Assembly: GCA_000403295.2 (NCBI GenBank)
Contig: KE159612.1
Location: 320,181 to 384,180, forward strand
Direction of reading: 5' to 3'
Source of the DNA: Lachnospiraceae bacterium M18-1
GTDB lineage: Bacteria; Bacillota; Clostridia; Lachnospirales; Lachnospiraceae
Length of the DNA: 64,000 nt
The notes under the pieces were generated by a model, which saw only the letters and a list, made by a program, of their open reading frames with translations, had not been told where the DNA came from and made no database searches. Of this stretch, positions 25,519-34,900 are shown piece by piece. Both the position numbers and the translations under genes were made by a program. The stretch's first letter is position 1. Every line of letters begins with the position of its first letter.

Positions 25519-26943
25519 ATGAGTTCGGAGTGCTTTAGCAAAATGGAAATAGACGCGATAGGCGAAATACTGAATATCAGCCTTGGCGCATCTGCTACGG
25601 CAGTTTCTACAATGCTGAATGCCAGAGTAGATATCACGACGCCTGTCGTGAACGTCGTGAGCAAGGAAGAATTCCATATGGGCGAGGTGGAGCCCGCTGT
25701 CGGCGTTGAGATTACTTATGTCGCTGGATTGGAAGGCAAGAACGTCATGCTTTTAAAGCGGCACGACGTGAGGGTCATTGTAGAGATGGTCATGGGCATG
25801 GAGATTGCCGACGAAGATTTCGAACTGGATGAGATCAACGTCAGCGTAGTCTGCGAGGTCATGAACCAGATGATGGGATCCTCGGCAACGGCATTGTCAG
25901 AATTCCTGGGAAAGATGGTCAATATTTCGACCCCGATTTCTTTTGAAGTTGCGAATGCGCAGGAATTTATAGATAAATATTTTATAGATAATCAGCCGAA
26001 GGTAGTCGTAGGCTTTACTCTGCGGATCGCGGATAAGCTGGAAAGTGAGTTCTTCAATGTGATGCCGATGGAACTTGCAAAGGGACTGGTAGAAGGCTTC
26101 CTTCCGGAGGACGCGATCATTGATATCAGTTCTATGAGTGAAGCGGCGCCGGCGAAAGAAGAGCCTGCACCCGCACCGGCTTCAGAGCCTGCTTCATCGG
26201 GAGGAGGCGGCACGCTTTCTCAGGAGGAGATCGAGAAACTGCTTGCAGGAGGCGGTTCAGAACCTGCGCCTGCGCCGGCACCAGAGCCTGCTTCATCAGG
26301 AGGGGGCGGTACGCTTTCTCAGGAGGAGATTGAGAAACTGCTTGCAGGCGGCGCAGAGCCTGCTCCGGCAGCGCCTGCGGTTCAGCCAGCTCCGATGCCT
26401 GCGGCCCAGCCGGTACAGATGGCAGCGCCTGATGCGGGTGTTATGCCGGGAGCACAGCCTATGACTCCTGCCCAGCCGATGATGCCGGGGGCGGTAAGCC
26501 CGGATGTGTCTATGATGCAGATGCAGATGATGCAGCAGATGATGCAGCAGATGCAGCAGATGCAGCAGCAGATGATGGAAAGACCGGCAGCGCCGGAGAA
26601 AACGTCAGAGCCGAAGATGATCCATGTACAGGCTCCTGCACAGCAGAAGCTGAAAGCCGACAATGGAATTGTGCTCGAAGGGGTACAAGAGGAGAACATG
26701 GAACTGATCATGAGTGTTCCCCTGGAAATCTCGGTTGAGATCGGAAGGACAAAGAAGCTTGTCAAAGATATCCTTGATTTTACGAAAGGTTCGTTGGTTG
26801 TTCTGGACAAGTTGGCAGGAGAACAGGTGGATCTGTTTGTTAACGGCCAATGTATCGCAAGAGGCGATGTGGTAGTCGTGGAGGATAACTTCGGTATCCG
26901 TATCACAGAGATCATGAAGGTGAATCTGGCGGCATTAGAGTAG
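25519..26943 (+). CDS. fliY: Motor switch phosphatase FliY with duplicated docking motif
   Basis: A 474-residue C-ring protein and CheY-P phosphatase. The CheC-like region (1-205) keeps both phosphatase motifs (DAIGEILN and SVVCEVMN). The linker (about 205-380) holds two 33-residue tandem repeats, each with GTLSQEEIEKLLAG (about 232 and 265), resembling the FliM CheY-binding peptide, then a Pro/Ala stretch and a Met/Gln tract (MQMMQQMMQQMQQMQQQMM). The C-terminal FliN-type SPOA domain is at about 395-470. The 99-bp DNA repeat is nearly exact, implying recent duplication. It takes the place of fliN. Confidence 0.93.
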   Translation: MSSECFSKMEIDAIGEILNISLGASATAVSTMLNARVDITTPVVNVVSKEEFHMGEVEPAVGVEITYVAGLEGKNVMLLKRHDVRVIVEMVMGMEIADEDFELDEINVSVVCEVMNQMMGSSATALSEFLGKMVNISTPISFEVANAQEFIDKYFIDNQPKVVVGFTLRIADKLESEFFNVMPMELAKGLVEGFLPEDAIIDISSMSEAAPAKEEPAPAPASEPASSGGGGTLSQEEIEKLLAGGGSEPAPAPAPEPASSGGGGTLSQEEIEKLLAGGAEPAPAAPAVQPAPMPAAQPVQMAAPDAGVMPGAQPMTPAQPMMPGAVSPDVSMMQMQMMQQMMQQMQQMQQQMMERPAAPEKTSEPKMIHVQAPAQQKLKADNGIVLEGVQEENMELIMSVPLEISVEIGRTKKLVKDILDFTKGSLVVLDKLAGEQVDLFVNGQCIARGDVVVVEDNFGIRITEIMKVNLAALE

Positions 26944-26997
26944 GAAAGGAATCTGGTGTGGATAGTGGCTGCGGCATCAGAGAGAAGGTAAGATTTT

Positions 26998-27348
26998 ATG
27001 TGGAGAGTGATCGCCACATTTATCATAGTGGCATTTATTATTTACTTAAGCTATCTGGCCAGCAAGTATCTGAGCAAAGGCATGGGCAGGAGCGGCAGTT
27101 CCCGATATATGCGCATGATCGACCAGCTTACGCTGGGACAGGACAGACATATCGCGGTCATACAGGTGGGGGGGAAGTATCTGCTTGTGGGAGTTACAGC
27201 AGGGCAGATCAGCATCCTGTCTGAGGTGGAGGATGAGGAATTGTTTCCGCTGGCTCCGGATGAGGAGAGCGGAGGCTCCCAACCGCCTGACTTCAAAAAG
27301 ATACTGGGGAAGCTGAATGACCTGGGCAAAAGAGGAGGTAAGGATTAG
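26998..27348 (+). CDS. fliO: Flagellar biosynthesis protein FliO
   Basis: A 116-residue single-span protein: TM at about 4-24, then the conserved cytoplasmic segment (MRMIDQLTLGQDRHIAVIQV, VGVTAG) and a charged tail. It assists assembly of the FliPQR export gate. Its stop overlaps the fliP GTG start. Confidence 0.88.
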   Translation: MWRVIATFIIVAFIIYLSYLASKYLSKGMGRSGSSRYMRMIDQLTLGQDRHIAVIQVGGKYLLVGVTAGQISILSEVEDEELFPLAPDEESGGSQPPDFKKILGKLNDLGKRGGKD

Positions 27349-28040
27349 TGTATGATGCGCTGATAAATGTGAACGGCGAACAAGTGCCGACCCTGGACAT
27401 ATTGTTGATGTTGACGATCATTTCACTTCTGCCGTCACTCTTAATTATGGTGACGTCCTTTACAAGAACCATGATCATCCTGTCATTTCTTAGGACTGCC
27501 ATGGGAGTTCAGCAGACGCCGCCCAACATGGTCCTGGTCGGGATAGCATTATTTCTGACGCTGTTTATTATGAATCCAGTCATTTCGGATATCAATACGC
27601 AGGCATATACGCCTTATAAAAATAATGAGATCACACAGGAAGAGGCGATCAGCCGGGCTCAGGTTCCGCTGAAGCGGTTTATGCTGCGGAACACGGAAAA
27701 GAGTTCACTCATCCTGTTTACGGATATTGCCGGACAGGAAGTGCCGGATGAAGCAGAGTATGAGGATGATAATGCATATGTGGAGGCTTTGATCGATCTT
27801 CCGATGAGCGTTGTGATTCCTTCTTTTATGACAAGCGAGCTGAAAAGAGGATTCACGGCCGGGTTTTTATTATATATTCCATTTTTGCTGATAGATATCG
27901 TTGTTTCTAGTACACTGATGTCTATGGGTATGATGATGCTGCCGCCGGCTATGATCTCCATGCCGTTTAAGCTGCTGCTGTTTATTACCGTGAATGGATG
28001 GGAATTATTGTTCTCAAATATTGTAAGCGGATTTAAGTAG
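27348..28040 (+). CDS. fliP: Flagellar export gate protein FliP
   Basis: A 230-residue core subunit of the export gate with four membrane segments. SFTRTMIILSFLRTAMGVQQ-type sequence (about 43-62) and the FliP C-terminal block (LIDIVVSSTLMSMGMMMLPP) are diagnostic. It begins with GTG at 27348, overlapping fliO, and lacks the cleaved signal peptide of enterobacterial FliP. Confidence 0.94.
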   Translation: MYDALINVNGEQVPTLDILLMLTIISLLPSLLIMVTSFTRTMIILSFLRTAMGVQQTPPNMVLVGIALFLTLFIMNPVISDINTQAYTPYKNNEITQEEAISRAQVPLKRFMLRNTEKSSLILFTDIAGQEVPDEAEYEDDNAYVEALIDLPMSVVIPSFMTSELKRGFTAGFLLYIPFLLIDIVVSSTLMSMGMMMLPPAMISMPFKLLLFITVNGWELLFSNIVSGFK

Positions 28041-28129
28041 CAGGAAACCCGGAACAGCAGGGGAAAAGGCTGGATCTGTAAGGTGATTTAGTCCGGAAGG
28101 CGTACAAATAATGAAGGAGGAAGCGGAAA

Positions 28130-28384
28130 ATGACAAACGAACAGATAGGAGAGATCATATACGAATTATTCGTATTGATTTTGCAGATTGCAGGACCGCT
28201 TCTGATCATCAGTATGATCGTTGGTATATGCATTTCTATCATACAGGCCGCGACGCAGATTCATGAACAGACGATCACGTTTGTTCCGAAGCTGCTGGTC
28301 ATCGGCCTTATCCTTGTGTTTGGGGGAGGCTGGATGATGGAAGCGCTGTCGAATTTTACGATCCAAATATTTGAACTGATATAG
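28130..28384 (+). CDS. fliQ: Flagellar export gate protein FliQ
   Basis: An 84-residue protein with two membrane hairpin segments (about 15-38, 52-75) and the conserved QAATQIHEQTITFVPKL block. ATG follows GAAGGAGGAAG. Confidence 0.93.
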   Translation: MTNEQIGEIIYELFVLILQIAGPLLIISMIVGICISIIQAATQIHEQTITFVPKLLVIGLILVFGGGWMMEALSNFTIQIFELI

Positions 28385-28406
28385 ATCCGGCGTGAGGAGT
28401 GATGGC

Positions 28407-29180
28407 ATGGCGACAGTGTTTAACGGTACCGCACAGCTCACGCTGTTTGCGCTGATCATGATGCGGATGTCCGGATTTATCCTGCTGAATCCGATATTCG
28501 GAAGGAACAGCATTCCGAACCGGGTGAAAGCCGGAATGATCTTTGTATTGACTCTGATGATATATTCGCATTTTTCCGGAGAAGCATTTGAGACGGCCAG
28601 TATGATTGAATTTGCGTTTCTTTTGTGCAAGGAATTTGTGGCAGGATATCTGATCGGATTTGTCATGCATCTGTTTTTTTTTATCATCAGTTTTACCGGC
28701 TACATCATAGATTATCAGATGGGATTATCCATGGCTACGGTGTATGATCCTCAGAGCAATGCTCAGATGGCAGTATCAGGAAGCGTGCTGCAGACATGGT
28801 TTATGCTGATGTTTTTTGCAGTAGACGGGCATCTTGCACTGATGAAGATTATGGTGACTTCCGCAGAGATCGTGCCTTACGGCGGGATTCTGATCACCCA
28901 GGGGATTGCGGTCAGGATGATCGAGATCTTTCTGGAATGCGTGGAGATGGGAATCCGGTTTTCGGTTCCGATGATCGCGGCGGAATTTCTGATTGAAGTA
29001 GGAGTCGGGATTCTGAATAAGGTTGTGCCACAGATCAGTATTTTTGTCATCAATATCCAGATGAAGCTGATCGTAGGGCTGGGCCTGTTGTTCCTGATGT
29101 TTTCACCGATCGGAGAGTATCTGAATAAGATCATGTCGATCATGATGAAGACGGTTCAAGGTATTTTGACGTTTGTATAA
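28407..29180 (+). CDS. fliR: Flagellar export gate protein FliR
   Basis: A 257-residue polytopic membrane protein (about six spans) completing the FliPQR gate. Conserved RMSGFILLNPIFGRNSIPNR at the N-terminus. ATG at 28407 is preferred: GAGGAG lies seven bases upstream, whereas the longer GTG at 28392 has none. Confidence 0.92.
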   Translation: MATVFNGTAQLTLFALIMMRMSGFILLNPIFGRNSIPNRVKAGMIFVLTLMIYSHFSGEAFETASMIEFAFLLCKEFVAGYLIGFVMHLFFFIISFTGYIIDYQMGLSMATVYDPQSNAQMAVSGSVLQTWFMLMFFAVDGHLALMKIMVTSAEIVPYGGILITQGIAVRMIEIFLECVEMGIRFSVPMIAAEFLIEVGVGILNKVVPQISIFVINIQMKLIVGLGLLFLMFSPIGEYLNKIMSIMMKTVQGILTFV

Positions 29181-29202
29181 AGAAGGAAGGATGTGAGAAC
29201 CT

Positions 29203-30273
29203 TTGGCTGACCAGGGCGGACAGGAAAAAACCGAACGGGCCACACCGAAAAAGCGAAGAGACGAGCGAAAAAAAGGCCATGTGGCAATGAGCAAGGATGT
29301 TGTCACAGTTGTTTCATTGATGGGGATATTCTGCTGTCTGCGGCTGCTTTTTCCGATCATCTATGAATCTCTGCAGGATGCGATGGTATTCCAGATCTCT
29401 GCGGTGGGAAAGATGGAAGAGCTGTCTTTTGCAAATCAGCAGCAGGTGGGCTGGAATGCGGTTGTGGTAGTGGCAAAGTGTGTATTTCCGCTGGGGCTGC
29501 TCAGCATCGCATTTGCGGTGGTCGGCACAGGGGTTCAGACCAGATTCCTCTTTACATGGGATCCGCTGAAGTTTAAGCTCAGCAAGCTGAATCCGCTAAA
29601 GGGGATCAAGAACATGTTTTCCCTGAAGCAGGTCGTGGAGCTTCTGAAGGCTTCGCTCAAGATCCTGATCCTGGGGGTGATCCTGTATAACATCCTGAAG
29701 GACCAGATCATAGTCATTGCACAGATGATGGATCTGTCGCTTACTTCTTCCGGCACTTATGTGCTGAAGGAGATTTTCAGCATGGTACTTAAGATCGGGA
29801 TGGTATTTGCAGCAATCGCAGGGTTTGACTTCTTTTATCAGCACTGGTCCTTCGAGAAGGACATGAAGATGACCAAGGAAGAGGTCAAGGAAGAGTTTAA
29901 GCAGACGGAAGGTGATCCGAAGGTTAAGGGCAAGATCAGGAGCATTCAGCAGAGCATGGCAAGGAGCAGGATGATGCAGGCTGTGCCGGATGCGGATGTT
30001 ATCATCCGAAACCCGACGCATTATGCAGTAGCTTTGAAATATGACCTTGACCATGACAATGCGCCGATCGTGATCGCGAAAGGACAGGATCACATTGCGC
30101 TGAAGATTGTTGAGATCGGGGAGCAGCACGGGATCAAGGTGCTGGAGAATAAGCCGCTTGCAAGAGGGCTCTATGCTTCCACTCCGCTGAACAGCGAGAT
30201 TCCGGCGGAATATTATGGAATTGTGGCGGAGATCCTGGTTGAGATCTTCCGTATGAATAATAAACTGGTATAA
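29203..30273 (+). CDS. flhB: Flagellar export switch protein FlhB
   Basis: A 356-residue gate and substrate-specificity switch. Four membrane segments (about 30-205), the CN linker, and the autocleavage motif NPTH (about 270) in IIRNPTHYAVALKYD. FliK acts on the C-terminal domain. It begins with TTG at 29203 after AGAAGGAAGG; no better start exists. Confidence 0.95.
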   Translation: MADQGGQEKTERATPKKRRDERKKGHVAMSKDVVTVVSLMGIFCCLRLLFPIIYESLQDAMVFQISAVGKMEELSFANQQQVGWNAVVVVAKCVFPLGLLSIAFAVVGTGVQTRFLFTWDPLKFKLSKLNPLKGIKNMFSLKQVVELLKASLKILILGVILYNILKDQIIVIAQMMDLSLTSSGTYVLKEIFSMVLKIGMVFAAIAGFDFFYQHWSFEKDMKMTKEEVKEEFKQTEGDPKVKGKIRSIQQSMARSRMMQAVPDADVIIRNPTHYAVALKYDLDHDNAPIVIAKGQDHIALKIVEIGEQHGIKVLENKPLARGLYASTPLNSEIPAEYYGIVAEILVEIFRMNNKLV

Positions 30274-30297
30274 AGGAACCAGAAGATGGTGTAGAAG

Positions 30298-32424
30298 ATG
30301 ACTAATATTAAGAATATATTAAATAATGCGGTATCATTGATCGTAGTCATGATCGTACTGCTGTTGATCATACCGATAAGTCCGTTTTTCCTGGACGTTA
30401 TGATTATTCTGAATATATCCGTAGGACTGATCATTCTGCTGATCAGTATGAATATCAAAGAGGCACTGGAATTTTCCATTTTCCCGTCACTGCTTCTGAT
30501 CACAACTTTATATCGAATCGGAATTAATGTATCAACTACAAGAAGTATCCTGAGCAACGGCGGTTCCGCTGGTTCCGTCATCGGGGCTATGGGGAATTTC
30601 GTACTGCAGGGAAATGCGGTAGTCGGAGTTGTTATCTTCCTGATCATCGTATTGGTTCAGTTCCTTGTTATCAATAAAGGCGCCGAGCGTGTCGCTGAGG
30701 TTGCGGCAAGATTTACCCTGGATGCGATGCCCGGTAAGCAGATGGCCATTGACGCCGACCTGGGAAGCGGACTGATTGACGAGCAGGAGGCGAAGGCAAG
30801 ACGTTATAAGATTCAGAAAGAAGCCGATTTTTATGGGGCCATGGATGGTGCCACGAAGATCGTAAAGGGGGATGCGACGCTTTCCCTCGTGACAACAGCG
30901 ATCAACTTCCTGGGAGGCTGTATCATAGGTATGGTGCAGGGAGGGATGTCCTTTACGGAAGTGCTCTCGGTATACTCCATCGCTACGATCGGTGACGGTC
31001 TGGTAGGACAGATTCCGGCCCTTCTGATCTCCACGGCAACGGGTATGATCGTAACCCGTGCAGTTGCTGAGGATAGTTTAAATATAGAAGTTCTTGGACA
31101 GTTCAAAGCACAGCCAAGGGCGCTTATGATCGCCGGCGGTGTACTGGCAATCCTGATCGCAGTTCCGGGAATGCCCAAATTCCAGCTTGCACTGATCGCA
31201 CTGACCATGCTGATTGGCGGTTATTATCTGCTGCGGCGCATGGAAGAAATGGGCGGCCCTGTTATGGTAGGCGCCGCGGGCGTTATGGCAGGTATGGGCG
31301 GCGCAGGCGGTATGGAAGGGGCCGGCCCGTCTCTGGAAGAAGAGATGATGGCCGAGGAAGAGAGCTTCAAGGACATCAATACAGTTTATTCTCTGATCAA
31401 TGTAGAACCCATTGAGATGGAATTTGGATACAGCCTGATCCCTCTTGTGGATGAGGCAAGCGGCGGCAAGATGATCGACCGTATCGTTATTTTCCGGCGG
31501 CAGTATGCCCAGGAAATGGGTCTGGTCATTCCTTCGATCCGGCTGCGCGACAGCTCTTACCTGAATACGAACCAGTATGTGATCAAGATCAAGGGGGAAG
31601 AAGTTGCCAAGGGTGAGATCCTGATCGACTACTATCTGGCTCTTGAGCCGCCGAACCTGGAAAAAGAAATTGACGGAATTGATACCATTGAACCTGCATA
31701 TGGTATCCCAAGTAAATGGATCACCATGGACAAAAGGGAGATGGCGGAGATCTACGGATACACCGTTATCGATCCGCTTTCCGTTATGCTGACCCACCTG
31801 TCAGAGACAGTGAAGAAGCATGCGCACGAACTGCTGAACCGGCAGGAAGTGGTCCGCCTGGTGGAGAATCTGAAGAACCAGTCGCCGGAACTTGTGGAAG
31901 AGGCAATCCCGGCGGTGATCTCATACGGAGGCTTCCAGAAGATACTGACGAACCTGTTAAAGGAGGGTATCCCGATCAAGGATCTGGAGACGATCATCGA
32001 GACGATCGTAGATTCGGCTATGACGGTGAAAGATCTGGATACGATCACGGAGAATATCCGTGTGGCATTGAAGAGGACAATTACGAGAAAGTTCTGCGAG
32101 GGCGGCAGTATGAAGGTGGTGACGCTGGACGCGGATCTGGAAAAGAATATCATCACCAGCCTGACAAACGGAGACCACGGTCTCTACCTTGCGCTCAGCC
32201 CGGATGTAATGCAGGGCGTGATTACACAGCTTTCCGAAGAGGTGAAAAAATTCCAGGAGCTGGGTCAGGCGCCGATCATTCTTACCAGCCAGGTGGTGAG
32301 GATTCATTTCTATCATTTGATAGAGCAGTTCTTCCCGGATATGTTTGTGCTTTCATTTAATGAGATCAGCAATAATATCCAGATACAGGCGGTGGGGAAC
32401 ATTTCTCTGCATATAGACAGGTAA
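30298..32424 (+). CDS. flhA: Flagellar export protein FlhA
   Basis: A 708-residue export-gate component: about eight membrane spans (1-320) with the FHIPEP-type loop (VAARFTLDAMPGKQMAIDAD), a Gly/Met/Glu-rich linker (about 325-355) and the large cytosolic ring domain that docks chaperones. Length is normal. flhF and flhG, which usually follow, are absent; fliA is next. Confidence 0.95.
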   Translation: MTNIKNILNNAVSLIVVMIVLLLIIPISPFFLDVMIILNISVGLIILLISMNIKEALEFSIFPSLLLITTLYRIGINVSTTRSILSNGGSAGSVIGAMGNFVLQGNAVVGVVIFLIIVLVQFLVINKGAERVAEVAARFTLDAMPGKQMAIDADLGSGLIDEQEAKARRYKIQKEADFYGAMDGATKIVKGDATLSLVTTAINFLGGCIIGMVQGGMSFTEVLSVYSIATIGDGLVGQIPALLISTATGMIVTRAVAEDSLNIEVLGQFKAQPRALMIAGGVLAILIAVPGMPKFQLALIALTMLIGGYYLLRRMEEMGGPVMVGAAGVMAGMGGAGGMEGAGPSLEEEMMAEEESFKDINTVYSLINVEPIEMEFGYSLIPLVDEASGGKMIDRIVIFRRQYAQEMGLVIPSIRLRDSSYLNTNQYVIKIKGEEVAKGEILIDYYLALEPPNLEKEIDGIDTIEPAYGIPSKWITMDKREMAEIYGYTVIDPLSVMLTHLSETVKKHAHELLNRQEVVRLVENLKNQSPELVEEAIPAVISYGGFQKILTNLLKEGIPIKDLETIIETIVDSAMTVKDLDTITENIRVALKRTITRKFCEGGSMKVVTLDADLEKNIITSLTNGDHGLYLALSPDVMQGVITQLSEEVKKFQELGQAPIILTSQVVRIHFYHLIEQFFPDMFVLSFNEISNNIQIQAVGNISLHIDR

Positions 32425-32440
32425 AGAAAGTGCTGCGGAA

Positions 32441-32471
32441 CCGGTCAGCAGGTGTGTCTGCTGCTGACCGG
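32441..32471 (+). other. Hairpin between flhA and fliA
   Basis: CCGGTCAGCAG (32441-32451) pairs perfectly with CTGCTGACCGG (32461-32471) around a 9-base loop. No U tract follows, so it is more likely a partial terminator or RNA-stability element than a full stop. Confidence 0.6.
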
Positions 32472-32505
32472 GCCGTATATTAAAACATAAAATGGAGCAG
32501 ACAAT

Positions 32506-33279
32506 ATGGAGACGCAGGAACAATACAAGGATAAGTCGAATGAAGAGCTTTTACAATTGTATAAAGAGACCGGCAGCCTGGAGGTCAAGCAGGAGATTGT
32601 CATGCGTTATATTTACCTTGTGAAGAGCATTGCGCTTCAGATGCGGGATATTTACCTGAGCTTTTCACAGGTGGACGATATCATCAGCGAGGGCGTGATC
32701 GCCATTATGTCTGCAATTGACAAATTTGACGTGGAAAAAAATGTCAAGTTTGAGACCTTTATTTCGAAGCGGATCAAGGGAATGATCATTGATCTTGCCA
32801 GAAAACAGGACTGGGTGCCGAGAAGTACAAGAAAAAACACAAGAGATATTGAAGATGCGGTCATGACGTTATATAATAAGCTTGGGTATTATCCTTCCAT
32901 CCAGGAGGTGACGGAGTATCTGAACATCACACCGGAGAAATACCAGGATACGATGCGTAAGGCGAGCCTGTTCAACATCCTTTCGCTGGATATGGTGCTG
33001 GCGGAGGCACAGGGCAACGAGATCAGCATGAAGCTGCCTCAGGTGGAGACCAATGAGCAGCCGGAGAACCAGTTCCTGAAAAAGGAACTTACGGAGGTCC
33101 TGGCGGAAGGAATCAAAAAGCTGAAGGAAAATGAACAGCTTGTGATCTCACTGTATTATATAGATGACCTGAATATGCGTCAGATCGCGGATGTGCTCCA
33201 GGTAAGCGAGCCAAGAGTATCGCAGATTCATTCGAATGCGATCAAGAAGCTGAGGGTGCATATGGAGAAGTTTATATAA
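32506..33279 (+). CDS. fliA: Flagellar sigma factor, sigma-28 (FliA/SigD)
   Basis: A 257-residue sigma-70 family factor. Region 2 is at about 20-95 (VDDIISEGVIAIMSAIDKFD), region 3 at about 115-175 and region 4 at about 205-255 with the helix-turn-helix MRQIADVLQVSEPRVSQIHS. It directs late flagellar and chemotaxis promoters with GCCGATAA-like -10 boxes, of which three candidates occur downstream in this window. No flgM anti-sigma gene is seen. Confidence 0.94.
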   Translation: METQEQYKDKSNEELLQLYKETGSLEVKQEIVMRYIYLVKSIALQMRDIYLSFSQVDDIISEGVIAIMSAIDKFDVEKNVKFETFISKRIKGMIIDLARKQDWVPRSTRKNTRDIEDAVMTLYNKLGYYPSIQEVTEYLNITPEKYQDTMRKASLFNILSLDMVLAEAQGNEISMKLPQVETNEQPENQFLKKELTEVLAEGIKKLKENEQLVISLYYIDDLNMRQIADVLQVSEPRVSQIHSNAIKKLRVHMEKFI

Positions 33280-33337
33280 AAATTTATATGAAAATGGAAA
33301 AGTATATGAAAAAATATAAGTAAAGGAGAGTGTAAAT

Positions 33338-34081
33338 ATGTTTCAGGGATTTTATGATCTGGCATCTAACATGATAACACAAAACCGGAATCTGAATATT
33401 ATAAGTAATAATATGTCTAATGTATCTACTCCGGGTTATAAGATGGACCGGATGATGGAGAGTACATTCCGGGACGAGATCCTCTACCGTTACGACCAGG
33501 ACGGCAAGACCGAGGTGGGGCCTGTCTCCCATGTGAATGCGGCGGACGAGAGAGTGACGGACTATACCGAAGGAGGTATCCGTGAGACAGGATATCCGCT
33601 GGATGTAGGGCTGACGGGAGACGGATTCTTTGTGATCCAGACGGATAATGGAGAGGTGTATACCAGGAACGGCTCTTTCAATCTGGATAATCAGGGCTAT
33701 CTGATCCTGCCGGGGATGGGACGCGTGATGGGAACGAACGGACCGATCCAGGTGGATACGGATGATCTTGCCATCGACACCCAGGGAAGGATTACCAATG
33801 CGGACAACGGAAGATATTACGGTACTCTGGAAATCGTGGATTTTGCAGATTATGCCCAGCTCACCAAGGTGACGGGGGGTGTGTTCCAGGCGGCAGGGAA
33901 TCCGGTCGCGGCGAGAAATGCAGTCGTAACGCAAATGTATCTTGAAGATTCCAACGTGAACCTGGCGGAGCAGATGACGGCTATGATGAGCAGCCAGCGT
34001 GTGCTGCAGGGATCCGCGCAGATCCTCAGGATGTATGACCAGATGATCAGCAGATCGACAACGCTCGGCAGCCCGAGCTGA
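33338..34081 (+). CDS. Flagellar rod protein, FlgF/FlgG family (first copy)
   Basis: A 247-residue distal-rod type protein. NIISNNMSNVSTPGYKMDRM opens it, GDGFFVIQTDNGEVYTRNGS lies near 95 and the C-terminal EDSNVNLAEQMTAMMSSQRV is conserved. By position (first of two after fliA) it corresponds to FlgF/FlhO. ATG follows AAAGGAGAG. The two paralogues share only the family core. Confidence 0.9.
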   Translation: MFQGFYDLASNMITQNRNLNIISNNMSNVSTPGYKMDRMMESTFRDEILYRYDQDGKTEVGPVSHVNAADERVTDYTEGGIRETGYPLDVGLTGDGFFVIQTDNGEVYTRNGSFNLDNQGYLILPGMGRVMGTNGPIQVDTDDLAIDTQGRITNADNGRYYGTLEIVDFADYAQLTKVTGGVFQAAGNPVAARNAVVTQMYLEDSNVNLAEQMTAMMSSQRVLQGSAQILRMYDQMISRSTTLGSPS

Positions 34082-34141
34082 TGAAAAGATCATGGGATAT
34101 TCTTGATGTAAAAATAAAAATGATACAGAGAGGAGTGCATT

Positions 34142-34867
34142 ATGTACACGTCATTTTATACTGCTGCAAGGGGAGCTATGGAAGAACAGAAGAAGTTCGA
34201 TGTGATAGCGAATAACTTTGCGAATGTAAATAACTATGGTTACAAGTCGAAGTCCGCAGTATTTTCGGATCTGATGTACTATAACCTGAACAACTACAGA
34301 GGGGATGATACGCCTCTGAAGGCCGGCGTGGGGATCAGGCTTGAAAAGACGAACACCAACTTTAATCCGTCCGCCCCGATGACGACGGACGGAGAATTTG
34401 ATTATACCATTCTGGAAGACGGCTTCTTTATGCTGCTGAGTCCTGTTACAGGGGAGATCACATATTCCAGAAACGGACATTTCAGCATGTCGCAGCGCGG
34501 ACCTCTTTTCTATCTGGTCAATGACAACGGCAATTTTGTTCTGGATCAGAATCAGAATCCGATCATCGTAGGCGACATTGCAGGGACTGAGAGGGAGCTG
34601 AGCGGGGAGATCGGTGTATATGGATTTGATATTCTGGACGGAATGGAAAGCGTCGGAAGCAATGAATTCGCACCGACAGCCAAGAACGGCGATCCGTACC
34701 TGATCCCGGGGGCGCGGCTGGTCGATCATACTCTGGAGATGTCCGGAGTTGATACGGCGGAAGAAGTCTCACGTATGATCGAGACACAGAGGGCCTATTC
34801 CTATGCATTAAAGATGGTGCAGACCTCGGATGAAGTCATGACCACGATCAATGGACTGCGGTCGTAA
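34142..34867 (+). CDS. Flagellar rod protein, FlgF/FlgG family (second copy)
   Basis: A 241-residue rod protein with VIANNFANVNNYGYKSKSAV at the N-terminus, EDGFFMLLSPVTGEITYSRN in the middle and a C-terminal MSGVDTAEEVSRMIETQRAY helix. By position it corresponds to FlgG/FlhP. ATG follows GAGAGGAG. Confidence 0.9.
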   Translation: MYTSFYTAARGAMEEQKKFDVIANNFANVNNYGYKSKSAVFSDLMYYNLNNYRGDDTPLKAGVGIRLEKTNTNFNPSAPMTTDGEFDYTILEDGFFMLLSPVTGEITYSRNGHFSMSQRGPLFYLVNDNGNFVLDQNQNPIIVGDIAGTERELSGEIGVYGFDILDGMESVGSNEFAPTAKNGDPYLIPGARLVDHTLEMSGVDTAEEVSRMIETQRAYSYALKMVQTSDEVMTTINGLRS

Positions 34868-34900
34868 TGTTTAAAGTAAGAAAGATAGCGAGGTAGATGT

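Noticed and set aside
26520..26580. CAGATG-rich tract in fliY as a phase-variable simple repeat
   Set aside because: Units are multiples of three and imperfect, so length change would not switch the frame.
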